From Ferruginibacter sp. (GTDB taxonomy: Bacteria > Bacteroidota > Bacteroidia > Chitinophagales > Chitinophagaceae), in contig JANXVN010000128.1 of the NCBI GenBank assembly GCA_025351645.1, forward strand, positions 1 to 56,318: a stretch of DNA of 56,318 nucleotides, in the 5' to 3' direction. Under the pieces are notes generated by a model. It had not been told where the DNA came from. It saw only the letters and a list, made by a program, of their open reading frames with translations, and made no database searches. Below, piece after piece: positions 45,808-55,700 of the stretch; the first letter of the stretch is position 1, and each line of letters opens with the position of its first letter. The translations under genes were made by a program, and so were the position numbers.

Positions 45808-45901
45808 TAATGTTTTAAATGGATATTTAAGACTGCTTTAAATTTTGCAAACGAAAGGCTTATTCATCCAGGTATCAGCCAACTTAACCAATATTAAAGC
45901 A

Positions 45902-45951
45902 AGCTAAAATTAAGGCACCTGTCCGTTAGGGCAGGTGCCTTAATTTTAGCT
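45902..45951. terminator. Bidirectional terminator
   Basis: A perfect 20-base stem (45902-45921 with 45932-45951), containing AAGGCACCTG and its complement, has a 10-base loop and A- and T-rich outer ends. It separates the convergent DUF2911 and bshC genes. Confidence 0.85.
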
Positions 45952-46053
45952 ATATATTTAATGAAATTTACCTATTATCCGGAGCAACTTTTTAAAAGTA
46001 AAATATTATTGGAGCGGTTTTGTAGCCATGGCAAAGTTAATAAAGAGCCCTGC

Positions 46054-47652
46054 TTATTGCTCTAACAAAATACCAAACTTCTGGTTAAGCCCTTTGGAAT
46101 TATCGTAGATCATCTTAATAAAATCTTTGCCCCAATTGGCATAAAAAGGCATAATGTTGCTCGTGCGTTCCTGCAAATTATTGTTGAAGAATAATTGAGT
46201 TTTTAACTTTTGTACCTGCCGCTGCTGTACTTCAAATTTTTTCTTTTCTGCACTTAGCATCTTTTTTTCCAGGGCTATTATTTTCTTTAAAGCCTGCGTT
46301 TGTAAGGCCTCGGCATGCCCTTTTAAAGTAACGTCTATATTGCCGGCTATGATTTTTAATTGCTCATAAAAATCAGCAAATTGCTGTTTTTCTTTGCCTA
46401 AGCTTAATTGTAATGTGCTATCCCTTTTTACTAATTGGTTGATGAGTTCCAGTTCGGGCTTAAATAAATCGGTATAAGTTAATTGTAATTTTTGTGCGAT
46501 AGCTTGCAACTCTTTGCTTACAAACATAAATGAATTGCGCACTATCAGCATTGGGTATGGAACAGCAACAGCTTCAAAAACCTTCTTCAATTCAAGCCAG
46601 TAAGCTATCTCGCCTCCACCGCCGATAAAGGCAATATTGGGTAAAATAGTTTCCTGCAATACGGGCCTTAAAATTACATTAGGGCTAAATTTTTGAGGAT
46701 GTGTTTCCAATTCCTGTAGCAATTCTGCTGATGTAAATTTTAAGCTGGTATCATTTATCAAAAATCCCTCACCGTCTTTTTCTATCCGTTCCCTTTTGCC
46801 ATCTAGCAAATAAAATAAATTTATTTCCCTGCCGCTGGCCTGCGCTTTATACATTGATGGGAAATTCTTTACTGTTTCTTCTACTGCCGGATGTGAAAAC
46901 CCTTCCAGCAATTCTTTTTTCATGGTGGGTATAAATGTCCTTTTCACCGTATCGCTATCTGGCAATAAAGTAAGTACGCCGTACTCCGCAAATAACCCGT
47001 TCACTAATTTAAAAGTGGCCTGCTCAATGGTAGTGCCTAATTGGTAACAATCTTTTATCAAACCCACTATTTCTGTACCGTGTGTAAATACAGATAATTG
47101 CCCGCCTATACGCTCCATTAATTGAAGTAAATCCTTATCCACTTTCATCCTGCCAACAGCGCCTGTTTGTTTTGTCTGCCATTCAAACTTTTCGCCTTTA
47201 ATAAAAATATGCCCCAGTTCTTCCAGGTCTGCATCTTCGCTGCCCATGTAATAGATGGGCACAAAATTATTTTCTGGTAGTTGCTCTTTTAATTCTTCCG
47301 CCAGTTTTACGGTGTGTAAAATTTTGTAGATAAAATATAAATAACCGGTAAATATATTTGGCTGATGGGCAGTGCAGATGGTAAAAGTATTGGCATCGCC
47401 TAACTGTTTAAGGTAAGTTTTTTGCTTGGTGGTAAGTTCGATGTTTTGATATTGACCCTTTAATATTTCTACCAGCAAAGATCTGTCAGTAGGGTAAGGC
47501 TTACGTTGTTCGATAGCCGCTTTTATGCCTTCAAACGAAACAGGATGTGCGTAAAAAGGTTGTAATGTTTTTTCGTTACCAATATAGTCAGTTACCATTT
47601 TTGAGATGTAACCTGTTTTGCTATAAGCAATAAATTGAGCCGTTGTATTCAT
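46054..47652 (-). CDS. bshC: Bacillithiol biosynthesis cysteine-adding enzyme
   Basis: The 532-residue enzyme is thought to add cysteine to glucosaminyl-malate in the last step of bacillithiol synthesis. Family blocks are CTAHQPNIFTGYLYFIYKIL near 93-112, IYYMGSEDADLEELGHI near 133-149, RPVLQETILPNIAFIGGGGE near 321-340, and a C-terminal coiled coil (~440-500, rich in K, Q and E). The length is normal for BshC. bshA and bshB are not in the window. The gene lies just downstream of a broken protease gene and rimO on the same strand. Confidence 0.95.
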   Translation of the reverse strand: MNTTAQFIAYSKTGYISKMVTDYIGNEKTLQPFYAHPVSFEGIKAAIEQRKPYPTDRSLLVEILKGQYQNIELTTKQKTYLKQLGDANTFTICTAHQPNIFTGYLYFIYKILHTVKLAEELKEQLPENNFVPIYYMGSEDADLEELGHIFIKGEKFEWQTKQTGAVGRMKVDKDLLQLMERIGGQLSVFTHGTEIVGLIKDCYQLGTTIEQATFKLVNGLFAEYGVLTLLPDSDTVKRTFIPTMKKELLEGFSHPAVEETVKNFPSMYKAQASGREINLFYLLDGKRERIEKDGEGFLINDTSLKFTSAELLQELETHPQKFSPNVILRPVLQETILPNIAFIGGGGEIAYWLELKKVFEAVAVPYPMLIVRNSFMFVSKELQAIAQKLQLTYTDLFKPELELINQLVKRDSTLQLSLGKEKQQFADFYEQLKIIAGNIDVTLKGHAEALQTQALKKIIALEKKMLSAEKKKFEVQQRQVQKLKTQLFFNNNLQERTSNIMPFYANWGKDFIKMIYDNSKGLNQKFGILLEQ

Positions 47653-47659
47653 CTAATAA

Positions 47660-48077
47660 TTACTTCATTTTTAAAACTGCATAATTTGGATGCTCTGGAT
47701 TTACGATTATCACCTACCGCAAAGGATGAATTAAAACATCCATTTCTTCCATTGGAATAGCTCCTAAAAGTGGCTCGCTATCCCCTGGTAAAACAAATGC
47801 GCTACAGGTTGCTTTTCTATTGGCAAATTTCACATTAACGGTCCCTACAACATCGTATTCAACTATTTGGCCATCGGCCAATTGTACTTTTTTTTTCTAT
47901 AAATGGAAGCTCCAATTGGGATTGAATGGTTTCGTTAATTGCCATCATATAAGCACCACTATCATCCATCATATTAAGGTGTACTCTCTTTATACCATCT
48001 TCTCCAATAAAAAATTTCCTGGCAAGGACTATGTCTTCACGATTAATCAGCTCTATGTCAGCATAAACTAATCCCAT
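47660..48077 (-). pseudogene. Broken clan AA aspartic protease gene
   Basis: Frame 1 reads MGLVYADIELINREDIVLAR and includes MMDDSGAYMMAINETIQ, where DSG is the aspartic-protease motif. At a run of nine As (plus-strand Ts 47888-47896) the frame shifts; removing one A restores VQLADGQIVEYDVVG and FVLPGDSEPLLGAIPMEEMD. That frame then meets a TAG at 47714-47716, after which VIIVNPEHPNYAVLKMK and a TAA (47660-47662) still match the family's usual C-terminus. The original protein would have been ~138 residues. Two independent lesions argue for a pseudogene rather than programmed frameshifting. Confidence 0.85.
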
Positions 48078-48104
48078 AAAATTAATTTTAGGTCATAAAT
48101 ATAG

Positions 48105-49412
48105 TTAAACCACTTCTCCTTCAATATCGTAATCGTAAGCCTTCGTTATTTTCACGTTCACAAAATCACCGATTATTAATTTCTTTTTGCTTTCTATTAT
48201 CACCTCGTTATCTACTTCCACACTATCAAATTCTGTACGCCCAATGTATCGGCCGGCTTCTTTTTTATCAATTAATACTTTAAACGTCTTGCCTACTTTT
48301 TCCTGGTTCTTTTCCAGGCTTATCTCTTGCTGCACTTCCATTATTTCCTGGGCACGTTCTTCTTTTTCTTCCTGTGGGATATTATCTACCAGGCTGTGCG
48401 CACTGGTGCCTTCTTCATGGCTGTAGCTGAAAATTCCGACCCTGTCGAAACGCATTTTTTGCAAAAAGGTTTTTAGTTCTTCCACATCGTCCCTTGTCTC
48501 GCCAGGAAAGCCGGCAATCAATGTAGTACGTAGGCAAATATCCGGCATCTTATACCGTATCTGGCCTACAAGGTCTTCCATTTCTTCACGGGTAATTTGG
48601 CGCTTCATTAGCTTCAGCATGTTGTTGGCTGCATGCTGCAAAGGCATATCCAGGTAATTGCAAATATTATCACGGTCTTTAATGGCATCAATAATATCCA
48701 TCGGAAATTTAGATGGATAGGCATAGTGCAGGCGTATCCATTCCAGGTCTTTTACATCTGCAAGGGCATTTAATAGCTTTGGCAATTCTCTTTTTTTGTA
48801 GATGTCGAGCCCGTAGTAAGTAAGCTCCTGCGCTATCAGCATTACTTCTTTTACGCCTCTGTCAACCAGCCTTTTAGCTTCGTCTACTAAAGATTCAATC
48901 GTTCTGCTTACATGCTGGCCACGCATTAGCGGGATGGCGCAAAATGAGCAGGTGCGGTTGCAGCCTTCGCTTATTTTCATGTAGGCGTAATGCTGTGGGG
49001 TATATAAAAGCCTTTCGCCCATTAAGTCGGCCTTATAATCTGCGTTAAATGTTTTTAAGATGTTAGGCAATTCCATGGTGCCGAAGTAAGCGTCTACTTC
49101 GGGTATTTCTGCTTCCAGGTTATTTTTGTAGCGTTCGCTTAGGCAGCCTGTTACGTATACTTTATCTATTTTTCCACGGCGCTTTAAATCTACCTGGTCT
49201 AAGATAGTGTTGATGCTTTCTTCTTTTGCTTTTTCTATAAAGCCGCAGGTGTTCACTATTACGATGTTGTGGTTGCGTTTGGTGCTTTCGTGTACTACGT
49301 CTATATCGTTGGCTATTAATTGCCCGCTCAATACCTCGCTATCCACCATGTTTTTGCTGCAACCGAGGGTAATGATGTTTACGCTGTCTTTATGTAATGT
49401 CTTTGTCTTCAT
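48105..49412 (-). CDS. rimO: Ribosomal protein S12 methylthiotransferase
   Basis: The 435-residue radical-SAM enzyme methylthiolates an Asp of ribosomal protein S12. The N-terminal MTTase domain has the three [4Fe-4S] cysteines C18, C56 and C90 (ITLGCSKN, VNTCGFI, VTGC). The radical-SAM motif CNRTCSFC is at 151-158. A TRAM domain ends the protein (~370-435, GRYIGRTEFDSVEVD). SEGCNRTCSFCAIP and the overall length separate RimO from MiaB only loosely, but the start ITLGCSKNMVDSE is typical of RimO. It heads a minus-strand run with the broken protease gene and bshC. Confidence 0.94.
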   Translation of the reverse strand: MKTKTLHKDSVNIITLGCSKNMVDSEVLSGQLIANDIDVVHESTKRNHNIVIVNTCGFIEKAKEESINTILDQVDLKRRGKIDKVYVTGCLSERYKNNLEAEIPEVDAYFGTMELPNILKTFNADYKADLMGERLLYTPQHYAYMKISEGCNRTCSFCAIPLMRGQHVSRTIESLVDEAKRLVDRGVKEVMLIAQELTYYGLDIYKKRELPKLLNALADVKDLEWIRLHYAYPSKFPMDIIDAIKDRDNICNYLDMPLQHAANNMLKLMKRQITREEMEDLVGQIRYKMPDICLRTTLIAGFPGETRDDVEELKTFLQKMRFDRVGIFSYSHEEGTSAHSLVDNIPQEEKEERAQEIMEVQQEISLEKNQEKVGKTFKVLIDKKEAGRYIGRTEFDSVEVDNEVIIESKKKLIIGDFVNVKITKAYDYDIEGEVV

Positions 49413-49531
49413 AATAAATGTGGGTAAAGGTACGCAGTTTAGGGATTGTTTACGTTGCTGGGGTGGGGTGGCTGCAAGCAGAGAAAGCTATAAAATTTAC
49501 TATAAACGGAATTTTTGTTGGCAGTTTTTTG

Positions 49532-49747
49532 ATTTGCCGGTAAGGCGGTAAGGCTTTTTTGTAGGATGGTGTTTTGTAGCAACAGGCCACGGCCTGACCA
49601 TACATATACAATTTCTAAATTGAAGATTGTTTCATTAGCATATACCCACACCTAGTAATGAAAGATCCCATGAAAAACCGATGTAAAAGAGTGCGACGCC
49701 ACCGCAGCTCCACATGGCTGCTGTATTAATTGAGACAACAAAAAAAC
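49532..49747. repeat. Composite intergenic repeat, second copy (includes GTGCGACGCC copy C)
   Basis: It starts with ATTTGCCGGTAAGGCGGTAA (49532-49551), then GTAG and AACAGGCCACGGCCTG (about 49576-49596), then the GTGCGACGCC element at 49680-49747 (GATGTAAAAGAGTGCGACGC, CTCCACATGGCTGC, GAGACAACAAAAAAA). The order is the same as at 36548-36855, but the inverted right end and the 45-base palindrome of that copy are missing. Confidence 0.65.
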
Positions 49748-49773
49748 CCATTAAGAATTAAAAATTAGGAATT

Positions 49774-49862
49774 AATGCCGTTAAGTTAAGGATCTATATG
49801 TTTGTCTTTACCTCACCCTAACCCTCTCCAAAGGAGAGGAAAGGTCTTAACTTAACGGCATT
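49774..49862 (+). repeat. 89-bp inverted-repeat element, copy 2
   Basis: It has the same 17-base perfect inverted ends and 89-base length as copy 1 (35164-35252). The two differ at about four positions, all in the short stretch after GGAT near the left end. Both copies are in the same orientation 14.6 kb apart. Such high identity suggests recent spread or gene conversion. Confidence 0.88.
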
Positions 49863-49903
49863 GAATTAGGAATTAAGAATTGCTTCTTACTAATAAAGAT
49901 TTC

Positions 49904-50725
49904 TTAGAGGATAGCGGCCCTGAGTTTTACTAGTTTTTCCAGTAAAGGCTCCAACAAATCTAAACGTAGCATGTTGGCTCCATCGCTTTTTGCTACTGCT
50001 GGGTTGGGGTGTGTTTCGATGAAAATACCGTCTGCACCCGTTGCTATAGCGGCTTTGGCGATGGTTTCAATTAATTGGGGGTCGCCGCCGGTTACGCCGG
50101 AAGTTTGGTTGGGGCGTTGTAGGCTGTGCGTACAATCCATTACTACAGGCACGCCATGCTCTTTCATTAGGGGGATGTTGCGGTAATCTACCACCATGTC
50201 CTGGTAACCGAAGGAGTTGCCTCTTTCTGTGAGCATTACTTTGCTGTTGCCGGCGCTTTGGATTTTTTCTACGGCGAATTTCATGGATGGGCCGCTTACA
50301 AATTGCCCTTTTTTTACATTGACTACCTTGCCCGTTTCGGCGGCGGCAAGCAGTAAGTCTGTTTGCCTGCATAAGAACGCGGGTATCTGCAATACATCGA
50401 TGTAAGCTGCAGCCATGGCGGCTTCTTCATGTGCATGAATGTCGGAAATAGTGGGTAGCTTATATTTTTCGCCTACTTTTTTTAATAAAGATAATGCGGC
50501 TTCATCGCCAATGCCAGTGAACGAATTGCCGCTGGTACGGTTTGCTTTGCGGTAAGACGCTTTAAAAATGTATGGTATGCCGAGGTTGGCGCAGATGGTG
50601 GAAACTTTATCCGCTACTTCCATTACAAGCTCTTCGCTTTCTACTACACAAGGGCCTGCAATGAGGAAGAAATTATTTTTATCGTATTGCTGGTTGGCTA
50701 CAAGTTGCTCAAGATATTTTTCCAT
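49904..50725 (-). CDS. kdsA: 3-deoxy-8-phosphooctulonate synthase (KDO-8-P synthase)
   Basis: The 273-residue enzyme condenses phosphoenolpyruvate with arabinose-5-phosphate to make KDO-8-phosphate for lipopolysaccharide. Typical blocks are FFLIAGPCVVES near 19-30, IFKASYRKANRTS near 53-65, ISDIHAHEEA near 93-102, QIPAFLCRQTDLL near 112-124, VKKGQF, LTERGNSFGYQD and FIETHPNP. The cytoplasmic gene appears single, upstream of a repeat-rich spacer. Confidence 0.96.
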   Translation of the reverse strand: MEKYLEQLVANQQYDKNNFFLIAGPCVVESEELVMEVADKVSTICANLGIPYIFKASYRKANRTSGNSFTGIGDEAALSLLKKVGEKYKLPTISDIHAHEEAAMAAAYIDVLQIPAFLCRQTDLLLAAAETGKVVNVKKGQFVSGPSMKFAVEKIQSAGNSKVMLTERGNSFGYQDMVVDYRNIPLMKEHGVPVVMDCTHSLQRPNQTSGVTGGDPQLIETIAKAAIATGADGIFIETHPNPAVAKSDGANMLRLDLLEPLLEKLVKLRAAIL

Positions 50726-50841
50726 CTGGCAAAATTAAGTGTAACTAAGTAGATTTTAAAAAGGATTGATTTTGATGGTTTATATTGCGATGGAAATTTT
50801 TTTATGCGGCGAAAAAGCTGCTTACATTAAACAGATAAACT

Positions 50842-51924
50842 ATGCCTGTAAAGCCATTATTAATTTCCATGTTTTTGCTCCATATATTTTTATTGCAGCA
50901 GGTTGCCGCACAAAATAAAAAGGCTGATTACAAAAATAAAATAGCAACAATCGAGCAAAATATCCGCGGCTATTTTTATGATAGTACCACTAATAATTAC
51001 AAAGAATTTAATAAACATGCCGCCGGCGAAAATGACTATTGTTATTTATGGCCGCTTTGTGGGTTGATACAGGCAGCCAATGAAGCGGAAGCCATGCAAA
51101 TGGCGCCGCCAAAATATTTAAAGAGCGTAATAAAAACTATCTATCATTACAACGATGGGTCGGCGCCTGCGGCTGGATATGCATCTTACGTAAAAAATAA
51201 AGCGTCCCGTTTTTATGATGATAACCAGTGGATTGGCATTGCTAGTATGGATGCATACGAACGTACTAAAGATGCCAGTTATTTATTTGAAGGCCGCAAA
51301 ATTTATACTTTTATGATGACGGGCTATGATACCATTTCGGGAGGTGGCTTGTATTGGAAAGAAGATGAAAAGACAAGCAAGAATACCTGCAGCAATGGCC
51401 CCGGAATAATTTTGTCACTACAATTATACAAAGCTACCAAACAAAAAAAATATTTAGATACGGCTTTGTTACTATACAATTGGGCGAATAAATACTTGAA
51501 GGCTGATACGTATGTTTATTACGATAACATACACATCCCTTCGTTAAAAATTGATAAGGCAACTTATACTTACAATACTGCTACTATGCTGCAGAGCAAT
51601 GTGCTATTGTACGAAATTACAAGGCAGCAAAAATATTTAACAGAAGCCAAACTGATAGCAGCAGCGGGTTTTGGGCATTTTTATAAAAACAGCCGCTGGC
51701 CGGGCAACTACTGGTTTAATGCGGTTTTGTTACGGGCATATATCCATTTGTACAAGTACGATAAAGAGAGAAAATACATTGATGCGTTTATTGCAGATGC
51801 GGATGCTATTTGGCAAACTGAAAAAGATGCACAAAACATTATTGGTAAAAATGATAAAAAGCAATTGATAGACCAGGCTGCCATGCTGGAAATTTATTGC
51901 CGGCTATTGCCTTTTGTAAAGTAA
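50842..51924 (+). CDS. Secreted glycoside hydrolase family 76 (alpha-1,6-mannanase type)
   Basis: The 360-residue protein has a signal peptide ending in VAAQ (~24). The alpha-alpha barrel of GH76 shows the adjacent catalytic Asp pair D126-D127 in FYDDNQWIGIA, plus GGGLYWKED, CSNGPGIILSLQLY and ATYTYNTATMLQSNVLLYEIT. GH76 enzymes cut alpha-1,6-linked mannose backbones, for example in fungal cell walls. No SusC/SusD pair or other PUL gene is adjacent, so it is a lone enzyme here. Confidence 0.9.
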   Translation: MPVKPLLISMFLLHIFLLQQVAAQNKKADYKNKIATIEQNIRGYFYDSTTNNYKEFNKHAAGENDYCYLWPLCGLIQAANEAEAMQMAPPKYLKSVIKTIYHYNDGSAPAAGYASYVKNKASRFYDDNQWIGIASMDAYERTKDASYLFEGRKIYTFMMTGYDTISGGGLYWKEDEKTSKNTCSNGPGIILSLQLYKATKQKKYLDTALLLYNWANKYLKADTYVYYDNIHIPSLKIDKATYTYNTATMLQSNVLLYEITRQQKYLTEAKLIAAAGFGHFYKNSRWPGNYWFNAVLLRAYIHLYKYDKERKYIDAFIADADAIWQTEKDAQNIIGKNDKKQLIDQAAMLEIYCRLLPFVK

Positions 51925-51990
51925 TTGCTGTGCTAGTTTGCAAACGGGCGGGGAGAGTTTTAAATAAACTTTCTGTAAAGTAATTTGCTA

Positions 51991-52737
51991 TCAATGCCCG
52001 ACAGCCTTCATAAATTCTTCCTTTTTTCTTCGGGCAACATCCAGCGTTATGCCGTTCTTCATCACCACTTGTCCGCCCTCGCCTTTAATGTATTTATCCA
52101 CGCCATTTTTATTGATGAGGTAACTGTGGTGGATGCGTATGAATATAGTGGCTGGCAAAATTTCTTCAAAATCTTTAAGCGTTTTGGTGGCTGTAATTTT
52201 TCGGTTGTTAGTTAAATAAAAACTGGTGTAATTACTGTTTGCTTCCAGGTAAATTATATCGTCTGTCATAATAAACTGCAAGCCTTCCATAGAGGAGATG
52301 GCGATGCGCTGGTGTTCTTTTTTTTCATCTAAAAAATTCTGCAGCAACATTTCTACACGGTTGTTAACGATGGGCTGCCGTCTTTTTTCGGCGGCTTTAT
52401 CAACCGCTATTTTAAGGTCGTTTACTTCAACTGGCTTTACCAGGTAATCGAGTGCGCTAAACTTAATGGCTTGTATGGCATAGTGGTCGTAGGCAGTAAT
52501 AAATATCACTTCAAAATTTTTATTTTTTAGTTGCTGCAACATGGTAAAGCCATTCATGCGGGGCATCTCCACATCTAAAAAAACAATATCTGGTTTTTTT
52601 TCTTCAATGTTTATAATGCCTAGTTCGCCATTTTCGCACTCCGCAATTACCGATACTTCGGCACAATGATTATTTAGCTTTTGGCGAAGCGCATTGCGGC
52701 TGCTGTTCTCATCATCAATTATAATTGCGGTTAGCAT
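51991..52737 (-). CDS. LytTR-family response regulator
   Basis: The 248-residue protein has a receiver domain (~1-120) with acidic residues D8/D9, phospho-acceptor Asp55 (VFLDVEMPRM) and switch residues TAYD and LVKP. A C-terminal LytTR DNA-binding domain follows (~145-245, IIYLEANSNYTSFYLT, KTLKDFEEILP, FIRIHHSYLIN). It starts 10 bases after the end of the sensor kinase gene on the same strand, so they form one operon and a two-component pair. LytTR regulators bind direct repeats in target promoters. Confidence 0.95.
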   Translation of the reverse strand: MLTAIIIDDENSSRNALRQKLNNHCAEVSVIAECENGELGIINIEEKKPDIVFLDVEMPRMNGFTMLQQLKNKNFEVIFITAYDHYAIQAIKFSALDYLVKPVEVNDLKIAVDKAAEKRRQPIVNNRVEMLLQNFLDEKKEHQRIAISSMEGLQFIMTDDIIYLEANSNYTSFYLTNNRKITATKTLKDFEEILPATIFIRIHHSYLINKNGVDKYIKGEGGQVVMKNGITLDVARRKKEEFMKAVGH

Positions 52738-52747
52738 GGTGGTTTTA

Positions 52748-55700
52748 TTATGGTTGGTTAATAAGTGATATTGTTACCCTGGTACCGCAAGGCTGCTGGT
52801 GTTCATCTACAAGGTCGGTAATTATTACAGAACCATTGTTGCTTTGATTAAAAAGATGGATGCGGTCTGTAGTAATCTGCATGCCCATAGATTGGTGCGC
52901 AGGCTTATTAAGCTGTTTATAGCTTGCCGCTTTTACACGCCCAACGCCATTGTCTTCTATAATGTATTGAATGTGGTTATGGGTAGCCAATACAGATACG
53001 AGCAGTGTTTTATCGCCCTCAATTTTGTTGAGCAATCCATGGTGGATGGCATTTTCTACAAAAGGCTGTATTATCAGCGGAGGCACTTTATAGTCGCCAT
53101 CCATTACTTCATCGGCTATGGCAAGCTGGTACGTAAACTTTTTATTCCATCGTAATTCTTCCAGCTCCAGGTATAGTTTTAGGGTTTCCATATCCTTCCA
53201 GCAAGGCACAATATTTTTAGTGGAATTTTCCAGTATAGAACGAATAAGCTTCGCAAATTTAGAGAGGTATAAAGTAGCTTTTTCTTTCTCCTCCATCTGT
53301 ATTAAATTGTCGATGGAGTTAAGGCAGTTAAAAATAAAATGAGGGTTCATCTGTGCCCGCAATGCCATCATTTCTGTCTCTGCAATTTTTTGCTTTAAGC
53401 CTGCTTCGTGCCTTATTGCGCTGATCCTTTTTTTTATCAGCCAATACACTATTACCCCAGTTACTAAAAAGCCCACAAGCCTGAACCACCAGGTTTGCCA
53501 AAATGGTGGTGATATGATAACGGCAAAAGAGGTTGTGGCAGAAACTCCCAGGTCATTTTCGGCCTTTACAGAAAAAGTATAGTTGCCAGGCACAAGGTTG
53601 GTATAGCTAGCAAAATTTTTACTGTCGGCGCTAACCCAATCTTTATTTACATCAGTAAGCTTATAATAATATTTTGTTTGCTGCAGGTTACTAAAAAGAA
53701 GCAATGCAAATTCTATGGTAATAAAATTTTGTTTGTAGCTAAGCTGCACCGGCTTATTAGCCTGCAATAATGAATCAATAAAAAAAGCATCGTCAAATAT
53801 TTTAAACCCCGCTATCTGTACTTTGTCATTTTTATTATTCTGTAAGTTTGTGGCAGGTTCAAAGCATATTATTTCTGTGGTGCTAGCCGTTAACCAGGTG
53901 CCATCTTTTAAGGCGTAAAAATTATTGCTGTTAAAAGATGAATTAATTACGCCAGGCTCCATATTATAGCGTATAAATTTTTTTGTTGCGGGCTGGCTTT
54001 TATATAGCCCGTAATCAGTAGTAAACCATAAGTAGCCTTCCGTATCTTTTTTTAATGCATAAATAGAATTAGCAGGTAAGCCATCGCTGGTAGTAAGGTG
54101 GCTAAAAGAAGCAGTTTTTATATTGAATAAATTGAGGCCGCCATAAATTGTACCAATGGCTAATGTAGTGTCATCAAGGCTTTCAATACCCTGGCTGCTG
54201 ATGGCAGATATAGAAGATGGATTCTTTTTATCTGGTAAATAAACTTGTGTGTACATCCTTTTACCGGTATCAAATTGTTTAAAGCCCCGTTCGGTACTTA
54301 CCCAAAAACGTTGTTTCTTATCTATCAAAATTTTAAAAACGGCTGCACCATTATTGGTACCAGTTTGCAGGCTATCGTTATACCGGTAAAATTTATTTTG
54401 CAGCTTTTGCCACTCTGCAACCTTTCCATTATTTAACCCAAACCAAACGTTTCCCCCCGCATCTTTTGCCATACAGCGAATGGTAAAGTTTTCAAGTTCC
54501 GGAGGGTGTATCGTTTTAATTTTTTCGGTAACAGGGTCGTACACATGTATATAGCCGTGCTGGCATCCAATAAAAATATTGCCATCATCCAACTGCATAA
54601 AGCACCATACCATATTGTACTGGAACGGTGCCGGAAAAACGATGTTTTTTATAAATTTCCAATGTGCATCGTACACAGCTATCCCTCCTCCCCAGGTACC
54701 GACTATTATATTGCCTGTAATGGTTTGTATATAACTTAGTATTTCATTCTTAGGCATTGACGGTTTATTTTCTTCATGCTGTATCACTTTAAAACATTGG
54801 TTATAGGGGTTAAAAATACTAATGCCATTATCAGTGCCCAGCCAAATATTTTGCTCTTTATCTTGCGTGATGCAGTAAATTTTATAGTTGTATTGTATGC
54901 CCTGCCTGTTTTTTTTATCAACAATGATATTTTCAAAGTCATCTGTGGTGGCATGGTATAGCAACAGCCCTGCATTTTCTGTAGCTATCCAGATATTGGC
55001 ATGGTTATCTTCGTAAATAGCGTTAATTAATAAAGTGCGGTCTTCTTCCGTTTTACTGGAAGGCCATTTATTAATAGCCACTAAATTGTAGGTTATTAAC
55101 TTTTGAGAATGCTGGTCGAACCTGTAAAATAAATTTCCCCAGGTGGATATCCAAAAGTTGCTTTTACTGTCCTTCATTATTAATCGTGGCGGTGTGTTCC
55201 TTGTACCAAAATGCTGTAACAATGGGTTATGGATAATATTGTTTTTTTTAGAAAAAACTTTTTTTGTGTTTCCATCAAATAGTAATAGCCCATCTGCAAT
55301 GGTAAGCCAGGTTTGGTTATGCAGGCTATCTGCGGCAATACCATTACCTTCGCGTAAATTCAAAGCATGGATGTTTAGGATTGCACTACCAATTTTATTG
55401 GTGCTATCTTTTAATAAAATAACCCCTTTTTGGCCAAGTAGCCAATGGTTGTTATTTTCTCCGGTATAACTGTCAAATTTAAACGTGCTATCCTTTATTA
55501 CCTGGTCCGGTATGTAATCAATAATTTTATTTGTGGGTAATGATAGTTTTTCTATCACATTCTTTTTCATTACCCAAACTTCATTTTTTATATTATCAGC
55601 ATATAGCCCGGCGCCATTTGTACTACCATTTAACGGGTTGTTTACAATACCGTGGTAATTAACAAAACGGCTGCCATCATACCGCTGCAGGCCATTAGGC

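Larger units (their letters stand above)
49413..49903. other. Repeat-rich intergenic region between kdsA and rimO
   Basis: The ~490 bases contain no credible gene. They hold a composite repeat like that at 36548-36913 and one complete 89-bp inverted-repeat element. The latter is flanked by short AATTAGGAATT / AATTAAGAATT stretches. Confidence 0.7.

Noticed and set aside
47660-48077. Programmed ribosomal frameshift at the A9 run
   Set aside because: After the shift, the second frame meets a TAG before the conserved C-terminus, so a full product would still not be made.
49439-49651. 70-codon minus-strand ORF in the rimO-kdsA spacer
   Set aside because: It lies over the composite repeat, has no recognisable motif and no homologous frame in the other repeat copy.
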